From: Alphaproteobacteria bacterium
Lineage (GTDB): Bacteria > Pseudomonadota > Alphaproteobacteria > JANQMY01
Assembly (NCBI GenBank): GCA_028289425.1
Contig: JANQPL010000006.1
Span: forward strand, 1-64,000
Length of the DNA stretch: 64,000 nucleotides
Direction: 5' to 3'
Shown: piece by piece, positions 25,015-33,965 of the stretch
How the letters are laid out: every line of letters begins with the position of its first letter
How positions within the stretch are numbered: position 1 is the stretch's first letter
Made by a program: the position numbers and the translations under genes
Notes under the pieces: generated by a model
Told to the model about the DNA's origin: nothing
The model's input: the letters and a program-made list of their open reading frames with translations, nothing else
The model's database searches: none

Positions 25015-25791
25015 GTGGCAGCCACGCCGAAAATTGAACTCAAGAGTGTGCACAAGAGCTTCGGGCCGAAGACAGTACTCGATGGCGTGAATCTGCGTGT
25101 GAGGCCGGGCGAGTCGTTGGTGGTGATCGGCGGTTCGGGCACCGGTAAGTCGGTCATGCTGAAGTGCATTCTGGGCCTAATGTATCCGGACAAGGGCAAA
25201 ATCTTTATCGACGGCGAGGACACGACCCGGATTTCGGGCCGCGCCCGCGAACAAGCCATGCGCAAGTTCGGCATGCTGTTTCAGGGCGCCGCCTTGTTCG
25301 ACAGCCTTCCCGTTTGGGAGAATGTGGCCTTCGGACTGATCCGCGGCCGTAAGCTTAGGCGCGGGGAAGCAAAAGACATTGCCATGGACAAACTTGCGAA
25401 GGTCGGCCTGAGCGAGGATGTGGCGATGCTCAGCCCGGCGGAATTGTCGGGCGGCATGCAAAAGCGCGTGGGACTTGCCCGTGCTATCGCGGCCGACCCG
25501 GAGATCATCTTCTTTGATGAGCCCACCACCGGGCTCGATCCCATCATGGCCGACGTGATCAACGAGTTGATCGTGGACTCGGTGCGCGATTTGGGCGCCA
25601 CCACCCTATCGATCACCCACGACATGGCCAGCGCCCGCAAGATCGCCGATCACATCGCCATGCTCTACAAGGGCCACATCATTTGGTCAGGCCCCGCCGA
25701 AGACATCGACCAGACCGGCAATGAATATGTGGATCAGTTCATCCACGGCCGCGCCGAAGGCCCCATCCAAATGGAAGTGCGCCGGCCTTAA
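25015..25791 (+). CDS. mlaF: MlaF family ABC transporter ATP-binding protein
   Basis: 258 residues. Walker A GGSGTGKSVMLK, signature LSGGMQKRVGLARA and Walker B IIFFDEPTTGLDP are complete, with the H-loop in SITHDMASA. The MQKRV form of the signature is typical of MlaF/MkL-type ATPases. It drives the MlaE permease. It starts at a GTG (25015), with GAGGAG nearby. It is followed directly by REP DNA, so the operon probably ends here. Confidence 0.93.
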   Translation: MAATPKIELKSVHKSFGPKTVLDGVNLRVRPGESLVVIGGSGTGKSVMLKCILGLMYPDKGKIFIDGEDTTRISGRAREQAMRKFGMLFQGAALFDSLPVWENVAFGLIRGRKLRRGEAKDIAMDKLAKVGLSEDVAMLSPAELSGGMQKRVGLARAIAADPEIIFFDEPTTGLDPIMADVINELIVDSVRDLGATTLSITHDMASARKIADHIAMLYKGHIIWSGPAEDIDQTGNEYVDQFIHGRAEGPIQMEVRRP

Positions 25792-25795
25792 GTCC

Positions 25796-25908
25796 AACTC
25801 CCAAACTCGTCATTGCCGGGCTTGACCTGTTAATCCAAGCATTCAATACCTAATGAATCAGTTGGATCACCGGATCAGCGGGCGAAGCCCTTGTCCGGTG
25901 ATGACGAA
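25796..25908. repeat. REP element, left flank of the GIY-YIG gene
   Basis: It starts with a 32-bp sequence (25796-25827, beginning aactcccaaactcgtcattg) that is repeated exactly at 26222-26253. It runs on through ggatcaccggatca to cttgtccggtgatgacg (ends 25906), which matches the element at 4951-5067. The two ends are roughly inverted copies of one another. The start codon of the endonuclease gene lies 22 bp further on. Confidence 0.85.
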
Positions 25909-25929
25909 AAAGGAAAGGCGAAGTCCTCA

Positions 25930-26223
25930 ATGGCTAGAGGTGGATTCGTCTACATTCTCAGTAATCGACCAAATGGAACACTATACGTCGGAGTGACGAA
26001 CAACCTCATCCGAAGGACGTATGAACACAGAGAGGGACTCGTTGCCGGTTTCACAAAACGTTATGGCGTGAAAAAACTTGTCTACTTCGAACAGCACGCC
26101 ACGATGCCTCTTGCCATACAACGTGAGAAAAACATCAAACACTGGTCCCGCGCGTGGAAGATTGATCTCATACGCAGCCAAAATCCCAAATGGCAAGATC
26201 TATACGAAGAAATCGCGGGATAA
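25930..26223 (+). CDS. Small GIY-YIG endonuclease family protein
   Basis: 97 residues, nearly all one GIY-YIG domain. FVYILSNRPNGTLYVGVT holds the two-strand signature. NNLIRRTYEHREG gives the catalytic Arg and His region, then FTKRYGVKKLVYFE and IQREKNIKHW, where Glu is the metal ligand. Stand-alone versions of this size are widespread in alphaproteobacteria and have no settled role. The ATG at 25930 begins the domain; an upstream extension reads REP DNA. The stop codon overlaps the first bases of the downstream 32-bp repeat, so the gene fits exactly between two REP copies. Confidence 0.9.
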   Translation: MARGGFVYILSNRPNGTLYVGVTNNLIRRTYEHREGLVAGFTKRYGVKKLVYFEQHATMPLAIQREKNIKHWSRAWKIDLIRSQNPKWQDLYEEIAG

Positions 26224-26262
26224 CTCCCAAACTCGTCATTGCCGGGCTTGACCCGGCAATCC
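26222..26262. repeat. REP element, right flank of the GIY-YIG gene
   Basis: An exact 32-bp copy of 25796-25827 is at 26222-26253. It continues into cccggcaatcca, which completes a short palindrome (gccggg...cccggc). Only the left half of the upstream element is duplicated here. Confidence 0.85.
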
Positions 26263-26295
26263 ACCCAGCATCGCCAACACGTCTAGCATTCAGAA

Positions 26296-26871
26296 CTAAT
26301 TCCGCACCCAGCGTTCGTTCCACTCAAAGCCGTCGGCGAGGTCTTCGAACGACACACGCTCCAAATTGTGTCCCACGGGCTGGCCGAAATAGATGTCTTC
26401 GCCCACGAGCTTGCCCTTGCCGTCATTGGGCCACACCGTGATTAATTGGTTCGTACCCAGATAGACTGCACCTGGGTCCAGCGCCTCACCGTTTACTTCC
26501 GAGACCCCCATAGCGGCAAGATCCTCGCCCGCATAGAGCTGCTTTACTTGCCCTTCGGTCACGACGCGCCCCCGGTCGGCAATGATGTTTTCCGTGACCA
26601 CTTCGAATTGTTGAGCGCCACGGGAGATCATGTCCGTGTAAAAGCCGCGCACGGCCTCCTGCCCCTCCAACACCATCTCCGGCAAATGGCCCCAAAAATG
26701 ATAGACCGGATTTTCGGTGAGCGTGGCCATCAAGGGCTTCAGTTCCCCGGTGATCTCCGCTTTCATGTGATCACGCACTTCCGCGATGAGGGCCTTCACC
26801 ACATCATCTGTTTCGCTGGCAAGCCGCGCCTCAAAGCGCTCCCAGCTCCGTCGCGGATCTATTTTGACCAT
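26296..26871 (-). CDS. NTF2-like protein
   Basis: 191 residues. The first ~55 are helical and charged. The rest looks like an NTF2/SnoaL-type cone fold: NPVYHFWGHLPEMVLEGQEAVRGFYTDMI, then the strands FEVVTENIIADRGRVVTEGQVK and a final strand pair with LITVWPNDGKGKLVGEDIYFG. No catalytic set is certain. The ATG at 26871 begins the conserved part; the frame extends to 26967 without support. It is a single gene between REP DNA and radA. Confidence 0.75.
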   Translation of the reverse strand: MVKIDPRRSWERFEARLASETDDVVKALIAEVRDHMKAEITGELKPLMATLTENPVYHFWGHLPEMVLEGQEAVRGFYTDMISRGAQQFEVVTENIIADRGRVVTEGQVKQLYAGEDLAAMGVSEVNGEALDPGAVYLGTNQLITVWPNDGKGKLVGEDIYFGQPVGHNLERVSFEDLADGFEWNERWVRN

Positions 26872-27053
26872 CTTGTTTTGCCTCCCGACTTCTGCTCTGC
26901 CGCAGACTTGCGCGAACCATGGAAACGCGCAAGCACAGACCCGCATTCCTCGCACAGGGCCGCGCAACGTTGCATGTTTTCCTAGCCCGAGCGGCAGTTT
27001 AAGATCGCGGTTCGTGAATCACTTTGTTTTAGATCAACCGGATAGTCCTGCTT

Positions 27054-28409
27054 ATGGCCCGTGCCGCCCATTCCTATGTCTGCCAAGCTTGCGGTGCTGT
27101 CACCAGCCGATGGGCCGGCCGCTGTGACAATTGCGGCGAGTGGAACACGATCTCCGAAGAAGCAACTGTCAGTACACCCCCTAAATCGGCCCGCGGGAAA
27201 GGCCGGCTGATCGCCCTTGAAAATCTGGACGGCGCCACGGAAGAGGCACCGCGCATCGTTTCCGGTGTCGCCGAATTCGACCGAGTGTGCGGCGGTGGCC
27301 TGGTTCCCGGATCCGCGCTGCTGGTGGGCGGCGATCCCGGCATCGGTAAATCCACCATCTTGCTTCAAGCAAGCGCCGCTCTCGCCGCCAAGGGCAGCCG
27401 CGTTTTGTATTTGTCGGGCGAAGAGGCTGTCGCGCAAGTGCGTCTGCGCGCCCAACGGCTTGGCCTTGAGAAAGCGCCCGTGGCCTTGGCCGCCGCAACG
27501 GATCTGCGCGACATTCTGCAGACACTTGAAGTGGAGAAGGATCTTGCTTGTGTGGTGATCGATTCCATTCAAACTCTGTGGTCGGGCGCCTTGGAGTCGG
27601 CGCCCGGTACCGTCGCCCAAGTGCGCGCCTGTGCCCAGGAACTCATTCGGTTTGCCAAGCGGTCGGGCACGACTGTGATCCTGGTGGGCCACGTCACCAA
27701 AGAAGGACAGATCGCAGGCCCGCGGGTCGTCGAACATATGGTCGACACGGTGCTTTATTTCGAGGGCGAGCGGGGTCACCAGTTCCGCATTCTGCGCGCG
27801 GTCAAAAACCGCTTCGGTCCCACCGATGAAATCGGCGTGTTCGAAATGACCGGCGGCGGCCTGATGGAAGTGGCCAACCCCTCTGCCCTGTTCCTGTCCG
27901 ACCGGGAAGACGACGTGGCCGGCACCGCCGTGTTTGCGGGCATTGAAGGCACGCGGCCAGTACTGGTGGAAATCCAGGCGCTGCTAGCACCCACAAGCTA
28001 TGGCACGCCGCGCCGCGCGGTTGTGGGCTGGGACAGCGGGCGGCTCTCCATGGTGTTGGCCGTACTCGAATCCCGCGCCGGTTTGGGGCTCGGCGGTCAA
28101 GACGTTTACTTGAACGTGGCCGGCGGCTTGCGCGTTTCCGAACCGGCCGCCGATCTCGCCGTGGCAGGGGCGCTCATCTCCTCCCACTTCGGCATACCGC
28201 TGCCGACGCAATCCATATTGTTCGGTGAGATCAGCCTGTCCGGCAGCATTCGCCCGGTCGCCCAAAGCGAACTGCGCCTTAAAGAAGCCGAAAAGCTTGG
28301 CTTTACTTCCGCCATGGTGCCCAAAGGCACCAAGGTTAACCAAACCGGGCAATTTTCGCTGTCGCGCTTCGATAAACTCCAGGATTTGGTGACGGCGCTT
28401 GGTTCTTAA
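27054..28409 (+). CDS. radA: DNA repair protein RadA
   Basis: 451 residues. A four-cysteine zinc finger (C10, C13, C24, C27) is followed by a RecA-like ATPase with Walker A GGDPGIGKST. The RadA-specific motif KNRFGPTDE sits near residue 250, and a Lon-protease-like C-terminal domain carries NVAGGLRVSEPAADLAVAGAL. RadA promotes branch migration in homologous recombination. It lies upstream of cvpA and purF, a common alphaproteobacterial order. Confidence 0.96.
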   Translation: MARAAHSYVCQACGAVTSRWAGRCDNCGEWNTISEEATVSTPPKSARGKGRLIALENLDGATEEAPRIVSGVAEFDRVCGGGLVPGSALLVGGDPGIGKSTILLQASAALAAKGSRVLYLSGEEAVAQVRLRAQRLGLEKAPVALAAATDLRDILQTLEVEKDLACVVIDSIQTLWSGALESAPGTVAQVRACAQELIRFAKRSGTTVILVGHVTKEGQIAGPRVVEHMVDTVLYFEGERGHQFRILRAVKNRFGPTDEIGVFEMTGGGLMEVANPSALFLSDREDDVAGTAVFAGIEGTRPVLVEIQALLAPTSYGTPRRAVVGWDSGRLSMVLAVLESRAGLGLGGQDVYLNVAGGLRVSEPAADLAVAGALISSHFGIPLPTQSILFGEISLSGSIRPVAQSELRLKEAEKLGFTSAMVPKGTKVNQTGQFSLSRFDKLQDLVTALGS

Positions 28410-28489
28410 GATATGGTGCGCTTTGTCAGCTGTCTGGCTAGGCCATACATAAGCTGTCAGGGGAACGAAAATACAAACTGAGCGATGGG

Positions 28490-29065
28490 ATGATCGGGGG
28501 ATTCACCACCTTTGATGGGTTGCTGATCGGAATTGCGCTGATCTCGGGCTTGCTGGGCATGATGCTGGGCGTGACCATGGAGATCTTGACCATCATGGCC
28601 TTCGGCCTAGCGGTGTTGATCGCGTTGGTGGCGTTGCCTTTCTTGCGCCCGCTCACCGCGGACTACTTACCGGCGGGGGTTCTGCAAGACGGCACCTTGA
28701 TCCTTGTGGTCTTTTTCCTCGCGCTTATCCCCATTTGGATCATCTTCTACCGCATGGCCCGAGGTATTGCCGATTCGGGTCTTGGGCCGCTGGACAAAAG
28801 CTTCGGGTTTTTGTTCGGGATCGGCCGGGCTTTCCTCATTTTCGGGCTGCTATTTTTGGTCGCAACCCAGTTCGTCTTTACCGACAAAAGGCCGCCCTGG
28901 CTCACCGAAGGCCGCGTTATTCCTATCGTCGAGCCCATTGCAAACTGGTTGGGCAGCACGTTTTTGGGCGATATCATCGAAGATGCGCGCGACGCCCAAG
29001 AAAAGGGATATACGGCGCAACAAATTCGTGACAAAGAGAGCCTGATTGAACAGTCCTCTAAGTGA
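28490..29065 (+). CDS. cvpA: CvpA family membrane protein
   Basis: 191 residues with four hydrophobic segments (about 8-30, 35-55, 68-90, 108-128) and a charged C-terminal tail ending in IRDKESLIEQ. Pattern and position, nine bases before purF, identify the CvpA family, named for colicin V production in E. coli. Its molecular function is unsettled. Genes downstream in the operon may depend on its promoter. Confidence 0.9.
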   Translation: MIGGFTTFDGLLIGIALISGLLGMMLGVTMEILTIMAFGLAVLIALVALPFLRPLTADYLPAGVLQDGTLILVVFFLALIPIWIIFYRMARGIADSGLGPLDKSFGFLFGIGRAFLIFGLLFLVATQFVFTDKRPPWLTEGRVIPIVEPIANWLGSTFLGDIIEDARDAQEKGYTAQQIRDKESLIEQSSK

Positions 29066-29074
29066 TCGAAGAGC

Positions 29075-30538
29075 ATGACTGACGCGGATCTTACCGCCGA
29101 CAAATTCAGGGAAGAATGCGGCGTTTTCGGCGTGTTTGGCCATCCCGACGCCGCCAAGCTCACGGCCCTTGGGCTGCATGGGCTGCAGCATCGCGGCCAG
29201 GAAGCGGCCGGCATTCTGTCCTATGACGGCGAACACTTCCATGCGGAACGGCGCATGGGCCTGGTGGGCGACCACTTCTCGCGGGAATCGGTCATCAACC
29301 GACTGCCGGGCAAAATGGCGATCGGCCATAACCGCTATTCCACCACCGGCGAAACGGCCCTGCGCAATGTGCAGCCCTTCTTCGCCGACCTGTCCATCGG
29401 CGGCATCGCGGTCGCGCACAACGGCAACCTGACCAACGCCACCACTTTGCGCGACTCACTTGTGGACAAGGGGTCGATCTTCCATTCCACGTCGGACACG
29501 GAAACCATTGTCCATCTGGTGGCCACCAGCCGCTTTACTTCTGTGAACGATCGGATCGTCGATGCGCTGCATCAGGTAGAAGGCGCCTATTCCCTCTTGG
29601 CACTGACGAAAAAGAAACTTGTGGGCGCCCGCGATCCGCTGGGCGTGCGGCCCCTGGTGCTGGGCATGTATGACGGGTGCTATGTGCTGGCATCGGAATC
29701 CTGCGCCTTCGACATTATCGGCGCAAAGTTCGTGCGCGATGTGGAACCGGGCGAGATGGTCGTCATCAATGAAGACGGCATTAAATCGCTGCACCCGTTT
29801 CCGAAACAAAAATCGCGTTTCTGCATTTTCGAATATGTTTATTTTGCGCGGCCCGACAGTACGGTCGAAGGCTTTAGCGTCACCCAAGCCCGCGAAGCGA
29901 TCGGCCAAGAACTTGCCCGCGAGCAGCCGGCGGATGCGGACATCATTGTGCCCGTGCCCGACTCCGGCGTTCCCGCAGCACTTGGGTTTGCACAAGAATC
30001 CGGCTTGCCCTTCCGCTTCGGCATCATCCGCAGCCACTATGTGGGCCGCACCTTCATTCAGCCCACCGACACGACGCGCCAGGCCGGCGTGCGCATGAAG
30101 CACAATGCCAACCGCGCCGTGCTGGACGGCCAACGCATTGTGCTGGTGGACGACAGCATCGTGCGCGGCACCACCTCCATGAAGATCGTGCAGATGGTGC
30201 GCGAAGCAGGCGCGAAGGAAGTGCATATGCGCATCGCCAGTCCGCCCACCACCGATTGCTGCTATTACGGGGTGAATACGCCGGAGCGCAAGAAACTGCT
30301 GGCCGCCACCCACAAAGTGGATGAGATGGCGAAGATCATCGGTGTGGACAGTTTGGGGTTCGTCTCGCTGGACGGTCTTTATCGCGCGGTGGGCAAGCCC
30401 GGCCGGAACAATGACAGCCCCCAGTTTTGCGACGGGTGCTTCAGCGGTGAATACCCGACCGCCCTTACCGACATTTCCGGCGGCGACGAACGGCGCCAGC
30501 TCTCCTTGCTATCCGAACAATACAACGCGGCGGAGTGA
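29075..30538 (+). CDS. purF: Amidophosphoribosyltransferase
   Basis: 487 residues. A 14-residue propeptide precedes the nucleophile Cys15 in ECGVFGVFG, which must be freed by self-cleavage. The glutaminase domain has GHNRYSTTG and AHNGNLTN. The phosphoribosyltransferase domain has IVLVDDSIVRGTTS, and C-terminal cysteines (TDCCYYG and FCDGCF) suggest the Fe-S cluster ligands of the B. subtilis-type enzyme. It catalyses the first committed step of purine synthesis from PRPP and glutamine. Last gene of the radA-cvpA-purF run before a REP. Confidence 0.97.
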   Translation: MTDADLTADKFREECGVFGVFGHPDAAKLTALGLHGLQHRGQEAAGILSYDGEHFHAERRMGLVGDHFSRESVINRLPGKMAIGHNRYSTTGETALRNVQPFFADLSIGGIAVAHNGNLTNATTLRDSLVDKGSIFHSTSDTETIVHLVATSRFTSVNDRIVDALHQVEGAYSLLALTKKKLVGARDPLGVRPLVLGMYDGCYVLASESCAFDIIGAKFVRDVEPGEMVVINEDGIKSLHPFPKQKSRFCIFEYVYFARPDSTVEGFSVTQAREAIGQELAREQPADADIIVPVPDSGVPAALGFAQESGLPFRFGIIRSHYVGRTFIQPTDTTRQAGVRMKHNANRAVLDGQRIVLVDDSIVRGTTSMKIVQMVREAGAKEVHMRIASPPTTDCCYYGVNTPERKKLLAATHKVDEMAKIIGVDSLGFVSLDGLYRAVGKPGRNNDSPQFCDGCFSGEYPTALTDISGGDERRQLSLLSEQYNAAE

Positions 30539-30560
30539 GTGCTCTTCCGCTTCAATTCTC

Positions 30561-30660
30561 CGTCATTGCGAGGAGCGCAGCGACGAAGCAATCTAGGACA
30601 GCCAGCGCTCTGACAAAGAATCTGGATTGCCGCGGGCGCTAGCGCGCCCTCGCAATGACG
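30561..30660. repeat. REP pair (cgtcattgcgag ... ctcgcaatgacg)
   Basis: Two perfectly complementary ends, cgtcattgcgag (30561-30572) and ctcgcaatgacg (30649-30660), enclose two inner copies (gaagcaatct and ctggattgc). This gives the head-to-head form of the common alphaproteobacterial REP. It fills the purF-SDR intergenic region. Confidence 0.85.
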
Positions 30661-30698
30661 ATTTGTGATACAGATATTGATTTTTTATCAGTCTACAG

Positions 30699-31424
30699 AT
30701 GACCTCTGATCCCCAAAACAAACCCCTCGCCGGCCGCATTGCCCTCGTCACCGGCGCTTCGCGCGGCATCGGCTATGCCACGGCTAAGGCGCTGGGCGCA
30801 GCAGGCGCCCAGGTAATCGCTGTTGCCCGCACGGTCGGTGGCCTTGAAGAGCTTGACGATGAGATCAAGGCGTCGGGCGGCAGCGCCACCCTAGTACCGC
30901 TGGACATCACCGACTATGACGGCCTCGACCGCATGGGCGCCTCGCTCTATGAGCGTTGGGGCAAGCTCGACATCTTGGTCGCCAATGCAGGTGTCTTGGG
31001 CGTCATCACACCCATCACCCATTTAGAGCCAAAAGAATGGCAAACCCTGCTGGATGTGAACCTGACCGCCAATTGGCGCCTGCTGCGTTCGATGGACCCC
31101 TTACTCCGCCAATCGGAAGACGCACGCGCTGTCTTCCTTTCCTCATCGGTGGGCAGCAAAGCGCGCGCCTATTGGGGCGGTTACGCCATCACCAAAGCGG
31201 GGCTTGAAATGATGGCGCGCACTTACGCGCTTGAAACGCAAAAGACCAATACCAAAGTGGTGATCGTCAATCCCGGCGGCACGCGCACCGCCATGCGTGC
31301 CAAAGCCATGCCGGGTGAGGACCCTGCCACCCTGCCCAGTCCCGACGCACAAGCGCAGAAGATTCTGTCGATCATTCAAGATCCTGCACTTGAGAGCGGC
31401 GCCTTCGTCGATCTCAAAAACTAA
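30699..31424 (+). CDS. Short-chain dehydrogenase/reductase
   Basis: 241 residues of the classical SDR type. The cofactor motif is TGASRGIGYA, the structural motif NAGVLG is present, and the active site is SSSVGSKARAYWGGYAITKAG (Ser, then Tyr-x3-Lys). The adenine-binding region suggests NADP(H) because of the Arg after the first strand (AVARTV). Substrate unknown. An SDR after purF is frequent in alphaproteobacteria. The SD before the ATG at 30699 is weak. Confidence 0.93.
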   Translation: MTSDPQNKPLAGRIALVTGASRGIGYATAKALGAAGAQVIAVARTVGGLEELDDEIKASGGSATLVPLDITDYDGLDRMGASLYERWGKLDILVANAGVLGVITPITHLEPKEWQTLLDVNLTANWRLLRSMDPLLRQSEDARAVFLSSSVGSKARAYWGGYAITKAGLEMMARTYALETQKTNTKVVIVNPGGTRTAMRAKAMPGEDPATLPSPDAQAQKILSIIQDPALESGAFVDLKN

Positions 31425-31463
31425 GTCATCTTTGCGGTACAAGATTGGTGGAGTGGCAACCGG

Positions 31464-33944
31464 TCAGCCGCCGGCGGCTCGTGCTGCCGGCGCTTCATCG
31501 CTTGAAACATCATCGGCCGACCCTTCAGAGAATGCGCGCATGAGCGCTTCGACGAGCATTTCAATGTCGACGGGTTTGGACAGATAATCGTCCATGCCGG
31601 CCGCCAAATATCTTTCCCGGTCCCCCTTCAATGAATTCGCCGTAACGCACACAATGGGTGTCGTCAAATTCGGTCCGTCATTGCTGCGGATCCGTTTGGC
31701 CGCCTCAACACCATCAAGAACAGGCATGCTGACATCCATCAGTATGGCGTCATAATGAAACGACCGGGCGAATTGCAGGGCTTCCGCACCATTGTTCGCC
31801 ACATCCGTTATGATTCCCATCTTTTCCATAACGGTCACCATAAGCCGCTGGTTGGCAGTGTTGTCTTCCGCGAGCAAGACACGCATCGCTCTCCCCGGAA
31901 TACTGAAAGCTCCCTGCTGGTTTTCTGCCGCGGGCGCGGAGGCATTTTCGGAACCGTTATCTTCCTGCTGTGTCAACAGGTCGAGTGCCTCACCCGAGCC
32001 CGCATTGTCGGCCGCGGCTTCATTGAAGGCAGCAACAATGGCAGCGTGCAGATCTTTCGTCCGAAACGGCCTCATAAAGGCGGCATGAAAACCATCGGCC
32101 AGCAGCGCCTCCTTCTTGATCGGCATACCGCAGGACGACAAAACGAGTTTCAGCGACGCTAATCGGGCGTCTGCGGACACCAACCTGGCAAAAGCCAACC
32201 CGTCAATGCCCGACAATAGGTGATCCACGATCACCAAATCGAACGGATCGTTCTTCTCCGTCGCTCCAATCAAAACGCCAAGCGCCGATTGGGCATCGGG
32301 CGCTGCTTCGCCGTGGGCACCGAAATCCTCCAGCGTCAATTGGAAAACCCGGCGGTTGAGCGCGTTATCGTCGACGACCAAAACGCGCTTGTCGCGGATT
32401 TGTTCGTTGTCCAGGCCGCTCACATTGGCGGCATCCACGGGGACGGCCTCTAGTGACAGCTCGATCCTGAACGTGCAGCCCGCCCCCACATCGCTATGGA
32501 CACCGATCACCCCGCCCATGGCCGTGACGAGTTTCCGGCATATGGCAAGACCCAGCCCTGTGCCGCCGAACTTACGGGTCACACTGCCATCCGCCTGCGA
32601 AAACGCATCGAATATACTGTCTTGCCGGTCCGGGCTGATGCCGACGCCAGTGTCAATCACAAGCAACTCAAGACCCACCATACTTTCATCGGCGTGTCCT
32701 GTACGGTGCACTTCGATGGCAACCCCGCCACAATCCGTGAACTTAATGGCATTTCCGACCAGATTGATGAGGATCTGGCGCATGCGCCCGGAATCGCCGA
32801 TCAGTCTGCGCGGTATGGCCGGATCAACATAACTTACCAAGTCGACCTTTTTGCCCTCTGCGCTCGGCCCCAAAACGCTACAGCATTGCTGAATCAATGT
32901 GTCGAAACAAATCTCATGATCTTCCAATTCCAGTTTGCCGGCTTCGAACTTCGAAAAATCCAGAATGTCATTCAGAATGGCCACAAGACTTTCGCTCGAC
33001 TCGACGATCGTTTCCACATAGTCGGTCTGCACAGGGTCTAAACCGGTCGTCCGCAGCATATTGGCAAACCCGGTGACGGCATTCATGGGCGTGCGCAACT
33101 CGTGACTCATCACCGCCAAGAATTCGCCCTTCGTGGCCTCCGCGGCGATCGCCCGGTCGCGCTCTTCGATGAGGCCGGCTTGGGTTTCGTTTACCTGCCG
33201 CGCCATTGGCCGAAAGATGACCAGCCAAAAGGTAAGGCTCAAAAGCAGTCCGCATATGGGGACGGACCAAAGGGCCGGCATCAAAAACCTCAGGCTTCCC
33301 CGGGACTGGGCGTCAAGCATTTGAGGAATGGCTTTCAGATAGGGCTCGATCCGATGAAAACTGATGTCGTGTTCGTCGGAGATGGACCTAAGTTCGTCTG
33401 TCGTCCGAATGTCGGAAAGATGCTGCGCATAATCCACGACAGAGATGATGAAAAGGCCGAACTCGCGTTCCATAGACGCCTTCGATGTCTTTTCGCTTTC
33501 CCATAGATCTGCAAGCGCCCTTGGAAGGTAATCGTGGTCGATCCCCAGTGAAGCCGCCTTACGACGAACGGCCACCGGACTGACAACGGTACTGAGAATG
33601 TCGTCCAGCCTTTCCTCGAGCGCTTCATCACTGTCGGCGCGATCACGATCCGTCAAATTGCCATCCGGATCGCTCAAACGTAACGCCTGGAAGATGAGGA
33701 TCAGATCGGTGAGAGCTTCGTTCAACGGCGTGCTATCCGGCAACCGTCCGGTCGCCAGGGAGAATTGCGATTTGGCGAACTGCGTCTCTACCGCTTCGGT
33801 ACGTTCTGCTAGTTTGACAAACGCGCTGGAGTAGTCTTGAAGACGGGTGAGCCGATTGACACCCCATAAGGACAGGGAAAAGATAACCGCCAACGCGATG
33901 CACGTGATACCGATCACGCTCACCAAACGTTGGTTGAACGACAT
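31464..33944 (-). CDS. Hybrid sensor histidine kinase with two receiver domains
   Basis: 826 residues. Two membrane helices (near residues 8-27 and 220-244) bracket a ~190-residue periplasmic sensor of no recognised family. HisKA follows with the phosphoacceptor His in FLAVMSHELRTP, then HATPase_c with LINLVGNAIKF, IDTGVGISP and FGGTGLGLAI. Receiver 1 has VLVVDDNALNRRV and Asp in VIVDHLLSGIDG. Receiver 2 has VLLAEDNTANQRL, Asp in LMDVSMPVLDG, and SKP. In receiver 1 the usual conserved Lys is Arg (MRPFR). There is no HPt domain and no partner regulator nearby. The start at 33944 (or 33965) depends on GAGGGG. Confidence 0.92.
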   Translation of the reverse strand: MSFNQRLVSVIGITCIALAVIFSLSLWGVNRLTRLQDYSSAFVKLAERTEAVETQFAKSQFSLATGRLPDSTPLNEALTDLILIFQALRLSDPDGNLTDRDRADSDEALEERLDDILSTVVSPVAVRRKAASLGIDHDYLPRALADLWESEKTSKASMEREFGLFIISVVDYAQHLSDIRTTDELRSISDEHDISFHRIEPYLKAIPQMLDAQSRGSLRFLMPALWSVPICGLLLSLTFWLVIFRPMARQVNETQAGLIEERDRAIAAEATKGEFLAVMSHELRTPMNAVTGFANMLRTTGLDPVQTDYVETIVESSESLVAILNDILDFSKFEAGKLELEDHEICFDTLIQQCCSVLGPSAEGKKVDLVSYVDPAIPRRLIGDSGRMRQILINLVGNAIKFTDCGGVAIEVHRTGHADESMVGLELLVIDTGVGISPDRQDSIFDAFSQADGSVTRKFGGTGLGLAICRKLVTAMGGVIGVHSDVGAGCTFRIELSLEAVPVDAANVSGLDNEQIRDKRVLVVDDNALNRRVFQLTLEDFGAHGEAAPDAQSALGVLIGATEKNDPFDLVIVDHLLSGIDGLAFARLVSADARLASLKLVLSSCGMPIKKEALLADGFHAAFMRPFRTKDLHAAIVAAFNEAAADNAGSGEALDLLTQQEDNGSENASAPAAENQQGAFSIPGRAMRVLLAEDNTANQRLMVTVMEKMGIITDVANNGAEALQFARSFHYDAILMDVSMPVLDGVEAAKRIRSNDGPNLTTPIVCVTANSLKGDRERYLAAGMDDYLSKPVDIEMLVEALMRAFSEGSADDVSSDEAPAARAAGG

Positions 33945-33965
33945 ATTGACCAAACCCCTCAGCAT

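Noticed and set aside
28490-29065. CvpA as a bacteriocin-production gene
   Set aside because: The name is historical. Position before purF and a plain membrane topology give no sign of bacteriocin genes.
29456-30313. Minus-strand frame of 285 codons opposite purF
   Set aside because: Shadow of the purF reading frame, with no SD and no homology.
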